Counted from the stretch's first letter, positions 7,500 through 16,885 are shown. The stretch: DNA of 16,885 nucleotides from Jimgerdemannia flammicorona (GCA_003990745.1 RBNI01003004.1:1-16885); one strand, 5' to 3'. Numbers and translations are program-made. Notes: a model not told the origin generated them from the sequence alone.

Positions 7500-9960
7500 C
7501 ATATACCCCAGATTGTCTCAGTATTCAGTACACACCTCTTTGGAGCAACAAGGTCTACCCTACCTAAGAACACCTACTCAATGGGAGCACTAGAGGCAGG
7601 AATTACCAGATAGTCCCAAGCCATACCACACAGGCTGGGGAAGTCCATTTGATGCAGCTGCATACCCCAGTGAGTAGAGCAGTAGTTAGATTGGTAAGTT
7701 AAATTGGCCCAATGCCTACCTGATAACCTACCTTCCACCAGTTGAGCACCTCTACACCCTCCAGTAGAATCACATGGTCACTGGTGAGGTAAATGGTATA
7801 TTTGTCTATTAATGGCAGCTCTTCCACTGATGGCTCCCTCTTTCTCTTTCTGCTGAAGTAAATATGAGACAGGAGAGATCCCTCAGTATATTTATCCAGA
7901 CTTTGGCTAGAACCTTGCAGTAGTATGTAGTTTTTCTGATATACTTCAATTATAGTCTACTAATGAAGTGCTGCTCCCAGTCCTGATCTTTATAGTATTA
8001 TAGCTTTAAGTATAGGTCCAGCACTGTTTAGAGAAAAGAGAGTGAGTTTTTGCAGGAGTTTCTCTGTTTTGAAAGGGAAAATGACTACATGCCAATATAT
8101 CTGTACTGATTGAGTATATGGTGGTATCTGTTTTGGAGTAGTATTTTCTGAGCTTGCTTAGAGCAACCTCTATGGAATCTCTCTGATCTGAGCTTAACCA
8201 TAAATCACTGCAACCCTCCAGCCTATCCTTGAGCTCGTCATCTAGCTGGTCAATCAGAAGGTTGTATACTGATATTATAGAGCTTATTGTTGGAGTCATT
8301 TGTTTAACTATATCTTTTGTATAATCATCAAAACACTGGTAGTTATATGTGGTGAGGTATTGTATTGTGCAGAGGTAGACAAAACAAGTGTAGAGTCAGA
8401 GCAATCACCACTTACTTCCAAAACTCTGACAATATTCCTAAGTATGTCCCACTCACTTTCACCTAGAGCCTTACTTTATATTTTCTTATCAGCAGCCACC
8501 ATTGAATCTATTGACTTTTTTTGTTTTTTGTTTTTAAAAAAAAAAAACTTCAATCATCTGAAATAAGTTGCTTCAGCTGAGTGAAGAAAAAAAAGAATGC
8601 ATACTACAGCAAACTCCAGTACATGCTGGATCATTGTAAATATTAAGTTCCAATACATACAGATGTCCAATATAAGCTCTTTCAGGGCTAAACTGATTGC
8701 TCTATACTGCACAGTGAATTTGTCTTATCATTATAGAGATGATCACACTGACATAACCAGTTTATATAGCTTGGAAATTATACTCAGGACCCCTCTTCTC
8801 TCAGATGTTTTATCTATGTATATAAGATAGTTCTAAATAGCGAGGTTCAGTATGTGGGCCTGGCATTGTATATAGCAGCTTTCTGCACTGAAGGCCACAT
8901 TTTTCTGTTTGAGGCTGACTACTAAAACTTAGAAAAATATTGAGTTATTTGTGGTATTGTCCATCATAATGGCCAAAATCTATACTTGAAATATTTAGTT
9001 AGCAAATTTATACAAAAATAAATAACCAATAAAATCTGTTTTGTTTTAGGACCTCTCTCAAAATACCAATCTGATGGCAAACTCCTCTTTTTTATCTTGA
9101 TTGTGATCCCAAGCTCCCAGATATAACTAATAAAAGTATTTGTGATATTGTCTCCAAAATGAGAGCCAGCAAGTTTGACAAAGTCAAGGGTGAGAGATTT
9201 AAGCTACCAATTAAGATCAATCTAATGACCAGTAATGCCCAGAAATGAAATTGCATTGAGAGATATCCATGTGTCAATCATAAATGAAATTTTGCCTACT
9301 GAATTCTGCTTATTGAATATAAGGTTATATTGGTGAGTTCTTTATAAATATATATATATAATTCAGCTTGTAAAGGCCACAGTGCTGCCTTTATTTTATC
9401 TGAAGTATCTGGCAAAGATTATCATGCTCCTTCCTATAGGCCTCCAGGATATCTTTGTGAATAGTATTAGTACTTAGCAAATATAAATCATACTTGAGGA
9501 GGCCAAAGATGCTATGCAATTGATCACTCTTGATGGTTGTGAATGGCTGGTCTGTATATATAATCTAGTAAATGAGCTAATTTCAAAATTCTGCCAAAGA
9601 GTATGACTAAATATTTTTGATTAAACAGAGTTGTTGATATAGAAATAGTCAGGCAATCAGATAAATGTATCCACCACAGCTTGGATGTTGATTTTATTTG
9701 TCTCCATATTCTTTTTAATTTTGTCAAAGTGCTTGTCTTTTATGTATTAATATATATTCAAAGTCATACCACTAAGTATTTTGAATTTCTGACTGGTGCA
9801 GTTTATGAGAGTGGATGAAACAGTATTATATATGTATCAAACAAAAGTGTCAGTTATATCAATAGGTGTGTCTTAATTTCTTATCTGTAATAATTACAAA
9901 CAACATTATCTCCTATCTTAGTATAATGTTGCCAGATTTTAGAGTGAGGATTGCATGGAA
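7500..9960 (-). pseudogene. hAT transposase, multiply broken
   Basis: hAT transposases cut and paste the element by binding its ends. Reading the - strand from right to left: a BED-like zinc finger near 9720-9945 (Ser-Lys-Ile-Trp-Gln-His-Tyr, then Cys-x-x-Tyr where Cys-x-x-Cys is expected); the RNase H-like core with Ile-Asp-Thr-Trp around 9262-9290 and Trp-Glu-Leu-Gly-Ile near 9105-9135; Met-Asp-Asn-Thr-Thr-Asn-Asn at 8942-8964; Cys-Gln-Ala-His-Ile-Leu-Asn-Leu-Ala at about 8839-8865; Glu-Trp-Asp-Ile-Leu-Arg near 8421-8465; the open piece 8006-8299 with Tyr-Asn-Leu-Leu-Ile-Asp and Lys-Tyr-Tyr-Ser-Lys-Thr-Asp; and the C-terminal dimerisation region with Asp-Tyr-Leu-Val-Ile-Pro-Ala-Ser-Ser-Ala-Pro-Ile-Glu at 7577-7615, where a TAG at 7574-7576 replaces the usual Arg. 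Stops and frame changes are common. The start is not defined. Confidence 0.85.
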
Positions 9961-10050
9961 GGTGTGGAACTATCAGAGATGTTTGACTTGAAGCATCATC
10001 AGTACTGTAAACTATTGAAGACTGATCTGTTGATATGTGTGTTTGCATGT

Positions 10051-10105
10051 TTGTATATATATATATATATTTGTATATATGTATATTGTATATGTAGATG
10101 CATCC
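10051..10105. repeat. TA-rich microsatellite in the hAT element
   Basis: An (AT)n run followed by mixed TATATG/TGTATA steps, adjoining the right subterminal repeat zone. A shorter AT run lies near 9347-9361. Confidence 0.7.
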
Positions 10106-10119
10106 AGTATATGAGTCAT

Positions 10120-10420
10120 GTGGAGAATTTGGATTGAAGGATTTAGTTGAAGAATTTAGATGAGAATTTGGATTGAAGAATTTGAATCAGAGAATTCAAA
10201 TTGGAGGATTCAAATTGGAGGATTCAAATTGGAGAATTTAGATTGAGTGATTCAGATTGAGTAATTTGGATTGAGTGATTCAGATTGAGTGATTTGGATT
10301 AATTAATTCAGATTGAGTGGTTCGGATGGGGTAGTTTGGATAGGGTAATTCAGATGGGTGATTTGGATGGGGCAATTTGGATGGAGTGATTCAGATTAAT
10401 CTGAGTTGATTTGGATGGCT
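10120..10420. repeat. Right subterminal repeat array of the hAT element
   Basis: About 20 degenerate units of 12-15 bp follow one another, with forms such as GAATTTGGATTGAA, GATTCAAATTGGAG, GATTGAGTGATTCA and GGATGGGGTAATTC. The words are related to those at 4060-4210. The array lies between the transposase start and the right tip, where hAT elements carry transposase-binding repeats. The function is inferred. Confidence 0.75.
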
Positions 10421-10492
10421 TCAGATTTGAGATTCAGATCAAACTGTCATATAATGAATCAAATCTGGATTTGATTTGAATTGACTTGTTTG

Positions 10493-10500
10493 GAGCACTA
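10493..10500 (-). repeat. hAT terminal inverted repeat, right
   Basis: GAGCACTA, exact inverse of 4039-4046, directly followed by the second copy of the 8 bp target duplication. Confidence 0.88.
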
Positions 10501-10508
10501 GCCTTATT
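10501..10508. repeat. Target site duplication of the hAT element, right copy
   Basis: GCCTTATT, identical to 4031-4038. Confidence 0.9.
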
Positions 10509-11740
10509 ATAGATATTTGTTCCTTCTAGATAGCCAAGTTTATGTACTAATTTCATTGCTTACTTCTTCTTATATTTAGATATAATTAGTAGCTTTTCTT
10601 TCTTCAATATTTCTCTATCAGTTTTGAATTATTTCCATATTCTATTGATAATCATTTATATCTATTCTTTCAGATATTAGAGTATCTTTCACTGTCTCAG
10701 GTAGGTGATAATTCTATAGTAAAGCTTCTTATTCATGATTGATTTATTGGTTGAAAGTCTTTTGAGATATCTATAAGAGAGCATCTATATTGATATTGGT
10801 TCTTTCAGAGTAGTACACAATGGTTACATCATAGGCTTGTAGCTTCATAATCTATCTGGTATAGATTCCTTTAGGTTGTCTAGTAGTCAGTAGTTAGATG
10901 AGGACTGAATGGTTTGTTTAGATAGTAAAGTGTCTTTTTAGTGAAATAGTAATGAAACTTTTCTATAGTCTAGATAACTGCAAGATATCCCAACTTATAG
11001 GATTTATATTCTTTTTCTGCTTCTCAGATTCCTTAGTTGAGATATATAAATAATATACCCTACTTTGTCTTTCTTCTAGATCAGGACTGCTCTTAGTCCT
11101 TGTATGCTGATATCTATCTGCAGGATGAATTCTTGAGTCCAATCAGATCTTCTGAGAATGAGTACTTGAGTCAGCCTGATCTTGAGCTTGTCAAATGTTT
11201 TTTATTACCTACCAGTTTATTGGAACTTGATATTCTTTTTGTTGAGTTCATAGATTGAGCCTACAATGTTGAAGAATCCTTTGATAAATCTGTAGTAGTA
11301 TGAGACAAGTTCCATAAAAGCTTAGGCTTCAGTAATAGTAGTAGGTCTTAGATATACTACTACTACTTAAATCTTAAGAAGATCTATATATATTCTATCT
11401 CAGTTGATGACATAACTAAGATAGAAGATCTTGATTTCTACAAACTTATACTGTAAGAGGATTACTTTATTAAAGTACTATTACATAGTTCTGAGAGAGT
11501 TTTCTAGAAGTTCTGAATCAATTTTATATGAAGTACATCCTCTATACTTATTAACTTCAAGATCAGATTGATGTCTCAATCAAAGTTCTTTTTTGGACTA
11601 GTTCTGAATGTTCAGGATTTTTCATATTTTAGAAAGTTCAAGAAACTAAGATCAGTTTAGATGAATTGGCATATTGCTATAGATAATAAAAAAAATTTAA
11701 AATTCAGTTAGAAGTAAGATCTAATATAATATAAATTTAC
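10501..11740 (-). pseudogene. Ty3/gypsy pol: RT palm to integrase zinc-binding start (5' portion, truncated)
   Basis: On the - strand the order is that of a gypsy pol. A degenerate RT palm lies near 11520-11600: a phenylalanine-x-x-aspartate-isoleucine-asparagine stretch like the usual FQR..N helix, then Ile-Glu-Asp-Val-Leu in place of the Tyr/Leu-Asp-Asp box. The connection follows (Tyr-Arg-Phe-Ile-Lys-Gly-Phe around 11270-11300), then RNase H with Phe-Ile-Leu-Gln-Ile-Asp-Ile-Ser at 11107-11130 and Ile-Met-Lys-Leu-Gln-Ala-Tyr-Asp near 10830-10860. Last comes the integrase start at 10509-10570 (Leu-Val-His-Lys-Leu-Gly-Tyr-Leu, the second zinc His now Tyr), cut by the hAT insertion and continued at 4030. 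Many stops are TAG/TAA at expected Gln positions. RT fingers, protease, gag and the 5' LTR are missing at the right, where a different LTR begins at 11751. Confidence 0.8.
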
Positions 11741-11898
11741 TTAAGTATTGTGACGAACCAGAACATATCACCTGAATTATACCTTAGCTAGATGACACGA
11801 ACAATTAGTCAGATGACATGAACACCCAGCATAGTAACCAGCAACCATTGCTGCAGAAACTGTATAAATAGCCAGACTACCAGATAAGGTATATCTGT

Positions 11899-11957
11899 AC
11901 AGGACCTGCACACCTGTGCCAGACCTGCACACTTGTGCTGGACCTGCACAACTTGCC
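11899..11957 (+). repeat. ~20 bp direct repeat in the LTR (three copies)
   Basis: GGACCTGCACACCTGTGCC, AGACCTGCACACTTGTGCT and GGACCTGCACAACTTGCC follow one another upstream of the second TATA box. Such U3 repeats often act as promoter elements; that is inference here. Confidence 0.75.
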
Positions 11958-12010
11958 ATAGATAGCAAATCTATAGTTAGCCACATAGTAACTGGATAGC
12001 AACCAACTTG

Positions 12011-12042
12011 TATAAAATACCACAGAGACAAGAGTGAATAAA
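12011..12042 (+). promoter_or_regulatory. LTR TATA box and polyadenylation signal module (copy 3)
   Basis: TATAAAAT (12011-12018) and AATAAA (12037-12042), 26 bases start to start, in the same AGAGTGAATAAA context as in both family A LTRs. Confidence 0.6.
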
Positions 12043-12368
12043 CCTCAGTTCCAAAATACAAAGCAAAAGACAAGTCTGCCTACTACACTTCAAGAGATAC
12101 ATCTGCCAAAAGCCACTTGATCATAAAGGAATTGGATTGCAACACTTAGGAGAAATGCCTGCTCTATAGCCACTACTAGGAGATTGTGAACTTTGCCCCT
12201 TTCCCACTCTGGTCCACTTTCCGATACAAAGAACAAGTCCATTTTCAGGAGAAGTCTGCTACGTTTTGGTTTGCTTGCCAGATAAGCCTGAAGAACCCAA
12301 GTTTCCACATTCCCAGAGAGCCCGCCTTTCTTGCCACAAGCCAGTTTCTGACGCAACTTCACAGTGGA

Positions 12369-12560
12369 GCCAGTCTATGATGTAACCCCGCACAAATGAA
12401 GCCAGTCTTTGATGTAACTTGCCAAGAATCCAAGTTATTATTCCCAGAAGAGCCTGATCTGGAAGAACTCATACCATCTGAGTTATTCCCAGTTGAAGCC
12501 ACCGATTCAGAAGAACTCACGCCATCCGCATTCCCAGAAGAACCCGATTCGTGACATCCA
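12369..12560. repeat. Short direct repeats in the CpG-containing LTR/leader region
   Basis: GCCAGTCT(A/T)TGATGTAAC occurs at 12369 and 12401, 32 bp apart. A 45 bp unit beginning ATTCCCAG then occurs at 12440, 12485 and, in part, 12530, with inner words GAAGAACTCA(T/C)(A/G)CCATC. The open frame 12551-12913 + just downstream has no recognisable domain and is probably not a gene. Confidence 0.7.
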
Positions 12561-13013
12561 AGTCATCCGAGTTATCCGAATTATCCGCCGCCAAGTTATT
12601 TGTTATTCCCAGTGAGCCTAAGAAGAATCCATGCCATATGATTCCCCATGATCCAAATCGAGTTGTCCGCCAAATTATCAGAACGTCCTGCATAAAGAAT
12701 CTGTTATGCTACACAGAGATCACTTGCCACCCAAGAAGGAGAACCGCTAAATTGCCAGACCATCACACACAGAGATCGTCGGACCATCACCCAGAAATCA
12801 CATACTTTTGGAAATTACCTCGCTGCACAAAATTGTACCATTCCCAGTTGACCCAAGAAGGAAGTCTATTCACACACAAATTGCCGCTACACCCAGAGAA
12901 CCATCCCAATTAGGAAATCAATACAAACTGCTCATAGATATCCAGATTGACTATTATACCACTAAACACCAAAGACCTCAGGAAATCCTAGAACATTTTG
13001 TTGCTTTTTGACA

Positions 13014-13199
13014 AAATAACTGGGGGCTCAAGCCAAACTACATCAACCCCCAATCTTGTAATTTGCCTCTATTGAGCTGGGCACATTATAGTATTATTTA
13101 TGGGTTATTAAATAGGTTTATTCACTATTCATGATATTGCTATACTATGAGTAGTGTGTAAAGAGATATTTATATGAGGAAGTATTTTTGACTATATAC
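13014..13199. other. Short internal stub of the second retrotransposon, no gene seen
   Basis: It begins with the possible primer-binding site (TGGGGGCTCAAGCC at about 13020) and becomes AT-rich up to the LINE tail. No coding frame was recognised. The LINE insertion or a deletion ends the element here. Confidence 0.4.
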
Positions 13200-13219
13200 T
13201 TTTTTTTTTTTTTTTTTTT
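13200..13219 (-). other. LINE A-tail
   Basis: Twenty T on the + strand, i.e. a poly(A) tail on the - strand, closing the LINE 3' end and abutting the AT-rich retrotransposon stub. Confidence 0.8.
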
Positions 13220-13237
13220 AATCACAATGACTTCCAC

Positions 13238-13243
13238 TTTATT
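13238..13243 (-). terminator. LINE polyadenylation signal AATAAA
   Basis: AATAAA on the - strand lies 18 bases before the A-tail at 13219-13200, the usual spacing for a LINE 3' end. Confidence 0.65.
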
Positions 13244-13859
13244 ACCATTATACTAATACAAATAAAACCCTCACCCAATCCCACACAGAAACTTCCTCTC
13301 TCTCTTACTGTTCCTCAGAAATACCACTATCTCTCCTGCCACCTCCATCCTCTCTCTACTCTTCCTATAGATTATCTCTACTAGTTACTACTAATTCCCC
13401 CCACCAGTACTCCACCACCTCTACCATCTATTCAACAAGTCCATCATCAGCCACTCTTATCTAGCAACTCTTATCCCTAATGTCAGCTATTGACCTTCCT
13501 CAAATACATATAGCCAATATCCCATAAGCTCAATCTAAATAGCCAGTATCCATCATAATATCAATTACTCATCACTCAACCCCTCCACCAGCCTCCTCTG
13601 GAGGTCACCCCACCTTCCTCTCTCCACCAACTCTGGTGGGCATACCTCCAGTTATACCTCAATTACTCTCTAAAAGTTACCCAATATCTCACACTCCTCT
13701 AGCCAATGTTCAGAAGTCTATACTACTCCTCTCTCCTGTCTGATATTCAGACACTCCTCATACTTCTGAATATCTCCTTCCACCAAGTGACCCAAACAGT
13801 AGTTCAATATAATATTATACTATAAAAGTCTCCACCATACTATCTAGAACTTGGGGGGA

Positions 13860-16850
13860 ATCCATCTTACTATCTGTTTGCTCTATGACCAAATACTATT
13901 CCAATTCTACTCTTTTTCAATTTCCCCCCCCTGCTATACCTCAGGCTACAGATCTCTCCTATGCTCCCAAAGGTACTCCATGTCATCCCTCAAGCAGAAG
14001 TCATCCACTGATACTCCACCTAACAAAAGGTAGTCCTACCTCTGTATCTGGTATCTCCATTCCTCCCCCCCCTTATCACCCACTACCAGAGACCAATACA
14101 GTGAGCCCCATCAATCACTCCCCACCAGAATCTCCTAAAGTGCATCCTCTGACTCTCCTCCAAAGTCATCAGAGATAGTAGATCTCCAGTTACACCATAG
14201 GGGGAAAACCAGACCTCCCACACACTCTCTACATGAGAAGAATCCACTCTCTATCCCTCAACTCACTAGCGTAATAAAGATGCTTAGAAAAATCCACCAG
14301 ACTCAGGCCTCCTTAGTCCACTAGTAATGTCAACACCTCCCAGCCAATCTGACTCTATTACCCAGCCCATATCTAAGTTCTGGCTATCTTCAGCAATCTC
14401 TTGACTACCTATGCTGGAAAGTCTAAGTAGTATCCCAGATACTATAACTTAGGCAACCAGTACATATTCAGTATTGTCATCCTCTCTGCTAGAGATATAT
14501 AACAACCACCCCACCCCAGGAGGGTACTTCCCCACTCTGCCAATTACTGCTCTCACTATCTATGAGGTAATAAGGAACTATATACCAAGAAGTAGATTCC
14601 CAGATAGTAAACAGCCTCTCCTGCAGAGACAATTCTTCCAATCACATCCTCACCTATTATCTCTCCTCCCAACACCAAGATCTCATACTTATGCCAGTTG
14701 AGCTTAGTACTTGAGCATCTGTCATATTACTCCACTGTACTTTTCAGTATCACCACATCTTCTGCTAACTCTAATCTGACCACTATATCATTAGTGAAGG
14801 CCCCCACCTTCTAATTAACCTCCAGAATGTCCAACCCCCCCACCTTTCACCATATCTTATCCAAAAGAGACTCTAGGGATAGTGCATATAGGATTGGCAA
14901 CAGTGGATTCCCCTGCAACACTTCTTGGCCCAGAGGAAACAAAGCCCCCAGATACCTATTTATTATAATTGCTATCTAACTCTCTTTTAGCAGACAGACC
15001 AAGACCCACTGGACCTTAGGAGAGACCCTTATATATTTTAGTACTCCTTTCAACCACACTCACTAGACCCTATCATAGACCTTCTCTTGGTTCAAAAAAA
15101 CCAGCCATCCATCCACCTAGCAGTATGAGCTCCCTTGATGACACTATGTATCCAGACTGTCCCATCTCTGATCAGATATCTCCTTATGAATCCTCTCTGC
15201 TCAGTCTCCAGAATCTGCTGAGCCACTCCTTATAGTCTAGCCATCAGTATCTTTGTGACCAGCTTGTAATCTATATCCAGAAGTATGATTAGCTTCCAAT
15301 TCTTCCACTCCTCTCTCCTTCTCTTATTCTTAAACAGTAGAGCTATAAGATCCAAGCACTGCCCCCTAATCCACACTCCTGAGCTAATGACTTTATCATA
15401 TATCTCTATCATTTTCTCTAGAATTAGCTTGACTCCTGTCATCTTCTTTCAGAAATCTCATGATAAGCCATCCTTCTCTGATGCTATCTCTAAGCTCATC
15501 ATTGTTAGTACCCACTGAATCTCTTCTCCTTAGACAGCAGTGCCAAGGTCATCTAAGCTACTATCAGATCAAAGTATCAGTCCTCCAAGTACCTGTCAAT
15601 ATCTAGCACCCCCACCCCCCCTTTCTCCTTACTCTACAATTGCTCTTACTATTTACTCAACTAGTCCAAAATCTCCAGAGTACCAACCACCAACTCTCTC
15701 ACCTCATCTAATATTCCCTCCCATCTCTGCCATACTCTTCTTATCTGCAAAAGGTAAGACAAAAACTTTGTAAGCCTCTCCCCCTCCCCCAATCTCTACT
15801 ATCTTAGCTAGGTCACTATACTCTATATCTGTAGATCTTTCTTCTGCCTCAGCAATCTCTTCAACTTCTCCACCTCCAGCTGGACCTACTAAGTCCTCCA
15901 ATCCCTCTCCTCATCATTATTCAGCAGATCTGCCCATGTCATCAATAATATCACCAACCTCTGGGAGGTCCACCTCACTCACTTTCTCTTCTGAGTACTA
16001 TGCATCCTTCCTGCCTCTCTCTAGTACATTGTGCATCTGATTTCAGCTGCCTCCAGTAATCCTCAATTGGCAGCTCCTTCACTCTTCAGCTCAGTATCCT
16101 AGAGCTAATGTCTATTACCTATATATTCTATAAGGAGGCCTTTCTAAGCAATAAGATATTTAGATACTAATATCCAGGCTCTCTCTACTTCCTTCAAAAC
16201 TCCCCCCTCTCAGAAGGCCCCAGTTATTGGACCATAGACACTAAACTGTTTCCAAAGATCTCTAAATATTGATATCCCAGCATTCAGCAGTTAACATCCA
16301 GTTAATCCTTAAGTCCAACCCTGCCATTCAGTGAGTATAGACCCTATGATCTCCCTATCTAAGTCTTCCAGCATCTACTAAGGAGCTCAGCTGTTCAACT
16401 TCCTTCTAGACTTCCATACCACTACTTCTACCAGTCATCTCCTTTTTCTCATCAGTCCTGTCCATCTTTTCATCATATATTATATTAAAGTTCCCATCTA
16501 GACAGTTAATCTCTACCTCTACCAATACTCCAGACTCTCATAGCTCTTGAATCTATTCCACCCTCTCCCCTCTTTCTACTGAACAATAACATAATCCAAC
16601 AGTCAAGGGTCTCTAGCTCAGCCTCTTCCAAACTCCCCACACAACCCTACTCCCTCAATATTCAATATTCCCAATATCCCCTGCACTCTTTCTAACTAGT
16701 ATACCTACATACTCTTGCTATATAGCCACTCTACCCCATTCCTTCATCTAGTCCAGAATATCTAAGTTTCTATTACATCCAATATCCTATAGTAAGAACA
16801 AATCTACATTCAGCCTCTTCTGCCAGCAGAAGATATTTTGATGCCTTACT
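13860..16850 (-). pseudogene. LINE ORF2: apurinic-type endonuclease and reverse transcriptase, decayed
   Basis: ORF2 proteins nick the target and copy the element RNA at the nick. On the - strand from the right: endonuclease start near 16760-16830 (Val-Asp-Leu-Phe-Leu-Leu-stop-Asp, the usual LLQET segment) and Leu-Asp-Gly-Asn-Phe-Asn at about 16485-16503, the usual GGDFN metal/phosphate site. RT follows: Asn-Trp-Lys-Leu-Ile-Ile-Leu-Leu within the open piece 15230-15442, Glu-Lys-Val-Tyr-Asp-Arg-Val at about 15065-15090, Leu-Gln-Gly-Asn-Pro-Leu-Leu-Pro near 14892-14918 (usual RQGCPLSP), and the catalytic box now Phe-Thr-Asn-Asp at 14787-14798 instead of Tyr/Phe-Ala-Asp-Asp. A thumb-like region with Gly-Gly-Leu-Ser-Leu-Val-Asp lies around 14290-14320. 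Many TAG stops replace expected Gln codons. The C-terminal limit is uncertain. Confidence 0.82.
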
Positions 16851-16853
16851 GTT

Positions 16854-16855
<2 letters not shown>

Positions 16856-16885
<30 letters not shown>
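16856..16885 (-). other. Second poly(A) run at the window edge
   Basis: Thirty or more T on the + strand reach the end of the window. They lie exactly at the truncated 5' end of the LINE. The likely reading is the A-tail of a further - strand retroelement outside the window; a simple homopolymer or sequencing artefact is also possible. Confidence 0.5.

Larger units (their letters stand above)
4039..10500 (-). mobile_element. hAT-superfamily DNA transposon, 6,462 bp, RIP-like decay
   Basis: The ends are TAGTGCTC (4039-4046) and its exact inverse GAGCACTA (10493-10500), flanked by the 8 bp duplication GCCTTATT. The tips fit the hAT pattern (T/C-A-x-x-G). A decayed hAT transposase is read on the - strand at about 7500-9960. 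Both subterminal zones carry short repeats with GATTTGAT/GATCTGGATT-like words, and related sequence such as AGATTTGATTCA occurs near both tips. The part at 4210-7500 is unusually long and holds minisatellites and unidentified coding-like blocks. The element interrupts the integrase of a gypsy retrotransposon. The boundaries are as certain as sequence alone allows. Confidence 0.9.
11751..13013 (+). repeat. LTR (or LTR plus leader) of a second retrotransposon family, + orientation
   Basis: The block opens TGTGACGAACC at about 11751, directly after the truncated gypsy pol. It holds two TATA-like boxes (11863-11870 and 12011-12018), with AATAAA at 12037-12042. The AGAGTGAATAAA module and its 26-base spacing match the family A LTRs; the remainder does not align. 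Two ends are possible: CA at about 12086-12087 (short LTR, about 337 bp) or CA at about 13012-13013 (long LTR, about 1.26 kb), the latter followed within nine bases by TGGGGGCTCAAGCC, which could be a primer-binding site. No second copy is in the window, so the choice is open. The part at 12180-12900 contains more CpG and looks less mutated than its neighbours. Confidence 0.5.
13200..16855 (-). mobile_element. LINE retrotransposon (Tad1/I-like), 5'-truncated
   Basis: The - strand carries the later part of a non-LTR element: endonuclease, RT, C-terminal region, polyadenylation signal and a 20-base A-tail (T-run at 13200-13219 on +). ORF1 and the first few residues of the endonuclease are absent, because the sequence stops at a second T-run at 16856. 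The + strand is strikingly rich in C and T and poor in G over the whole element. Confidence 0.82.

Noticed and set aside
6665..7500. Several open frames on both strands
   Set aside because: They are produced by minisatellites whose unit lengths keep a frame open by chance. The - strand frame 7270-7500 may include the tail of the transposase but not a separate gene.
12551..12913. 120-codon + strand open frame
   Set aside because: It has no recognisable domain, lies within repeat-containing LTR/leader sequence, overlaps another open frame, and composition gives no sign of selection.
13851..15773. Several + strand Pro/Ser/Leu-rich open frames
   Set aside because: They are antisense shadows of the LINE ORF2, whose - strand motifs are unambiguous.
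1..16885. Host protein genes, tRNA or rRNA genes
   Set aside because: No host coding sequence, cloverleaf with standard A/B boxes or rRNA segment was recognised by eye; a covariance-model scan was not possible.

Overview
This window looks like a transposon graveyard from a filamentous ascomycete (Pezizomycotina-type) genome. I find no intact host gene. Every clear protein similarity belongs to a transposable element: Ty3/gypsy gag and pol, a hAT transposase, and a Tad1-like LINE. All are broken by many in-frame stops and by changes that look like C-to-T or G-to-A, such as Gln to stop, zinc-ligand Cys to Tyr and His to Tyr. This fits repeat-induced point mutation (RIP). The species cannot be assigned from the sequence.

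Layout, left to right. (1) 1-787: a decayed gag plus possible protease start, + strand. (2) 788-1140: an LTR in + orientation. (3) 1141-2241: very AT-rich DNA holding a ~500 bp palindrome. (4) 2242-2590: an LTR of the same family in - orientation, the 3' LTR of a Ty3/gypsy element whose integrase lies at 2600-4038 on the - strand. (5) 4039-10500: a 6,462 bp hAT element, inserted in the integrase zinc-binding region. It has 8 bp terminal inverted repeats and a perfect 8 bp target duplication. (6) 10501-11740: the rest of the gypsy pol (integrase start, RNase H, part of RT), truncated at its 5' side. (7) 11751-13199: an LTR-like region of another family, + orientation, with CpG-rich minisatellite sequence that looks less mutated. 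(8) 13200-16855: a 5'-truncated LINE, - strand, with polyadenylation signal and A-tail. (9) 16856-16885: a second poly(T) run at the window edge, probably the A-tail of another - strand retroelement.

The hAT element carries a decayed - strand transposase (about 7500-9960): BED-like finger, RNase H-like core and C-terminal dimerisation region. It has repeat-rich subterminal zones at both ends, four internal minisatellites, and a stretch at about 5160-6345 with protein-like + strand frames that I do not recognise. That stretch is the best candidate for something undescribed, possibly captured cargo or a second element gene.

Relative history: the gypsy copy inserted first, the hAT element then split its integrase, and mutation followed. 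The LTR at 11751 and the LINEs were added at the truncated side. Nothing here looks like a working system; the value is in the nested structure, the shared LTR promoter/poly(A) module and the odd hAT cargo zone.
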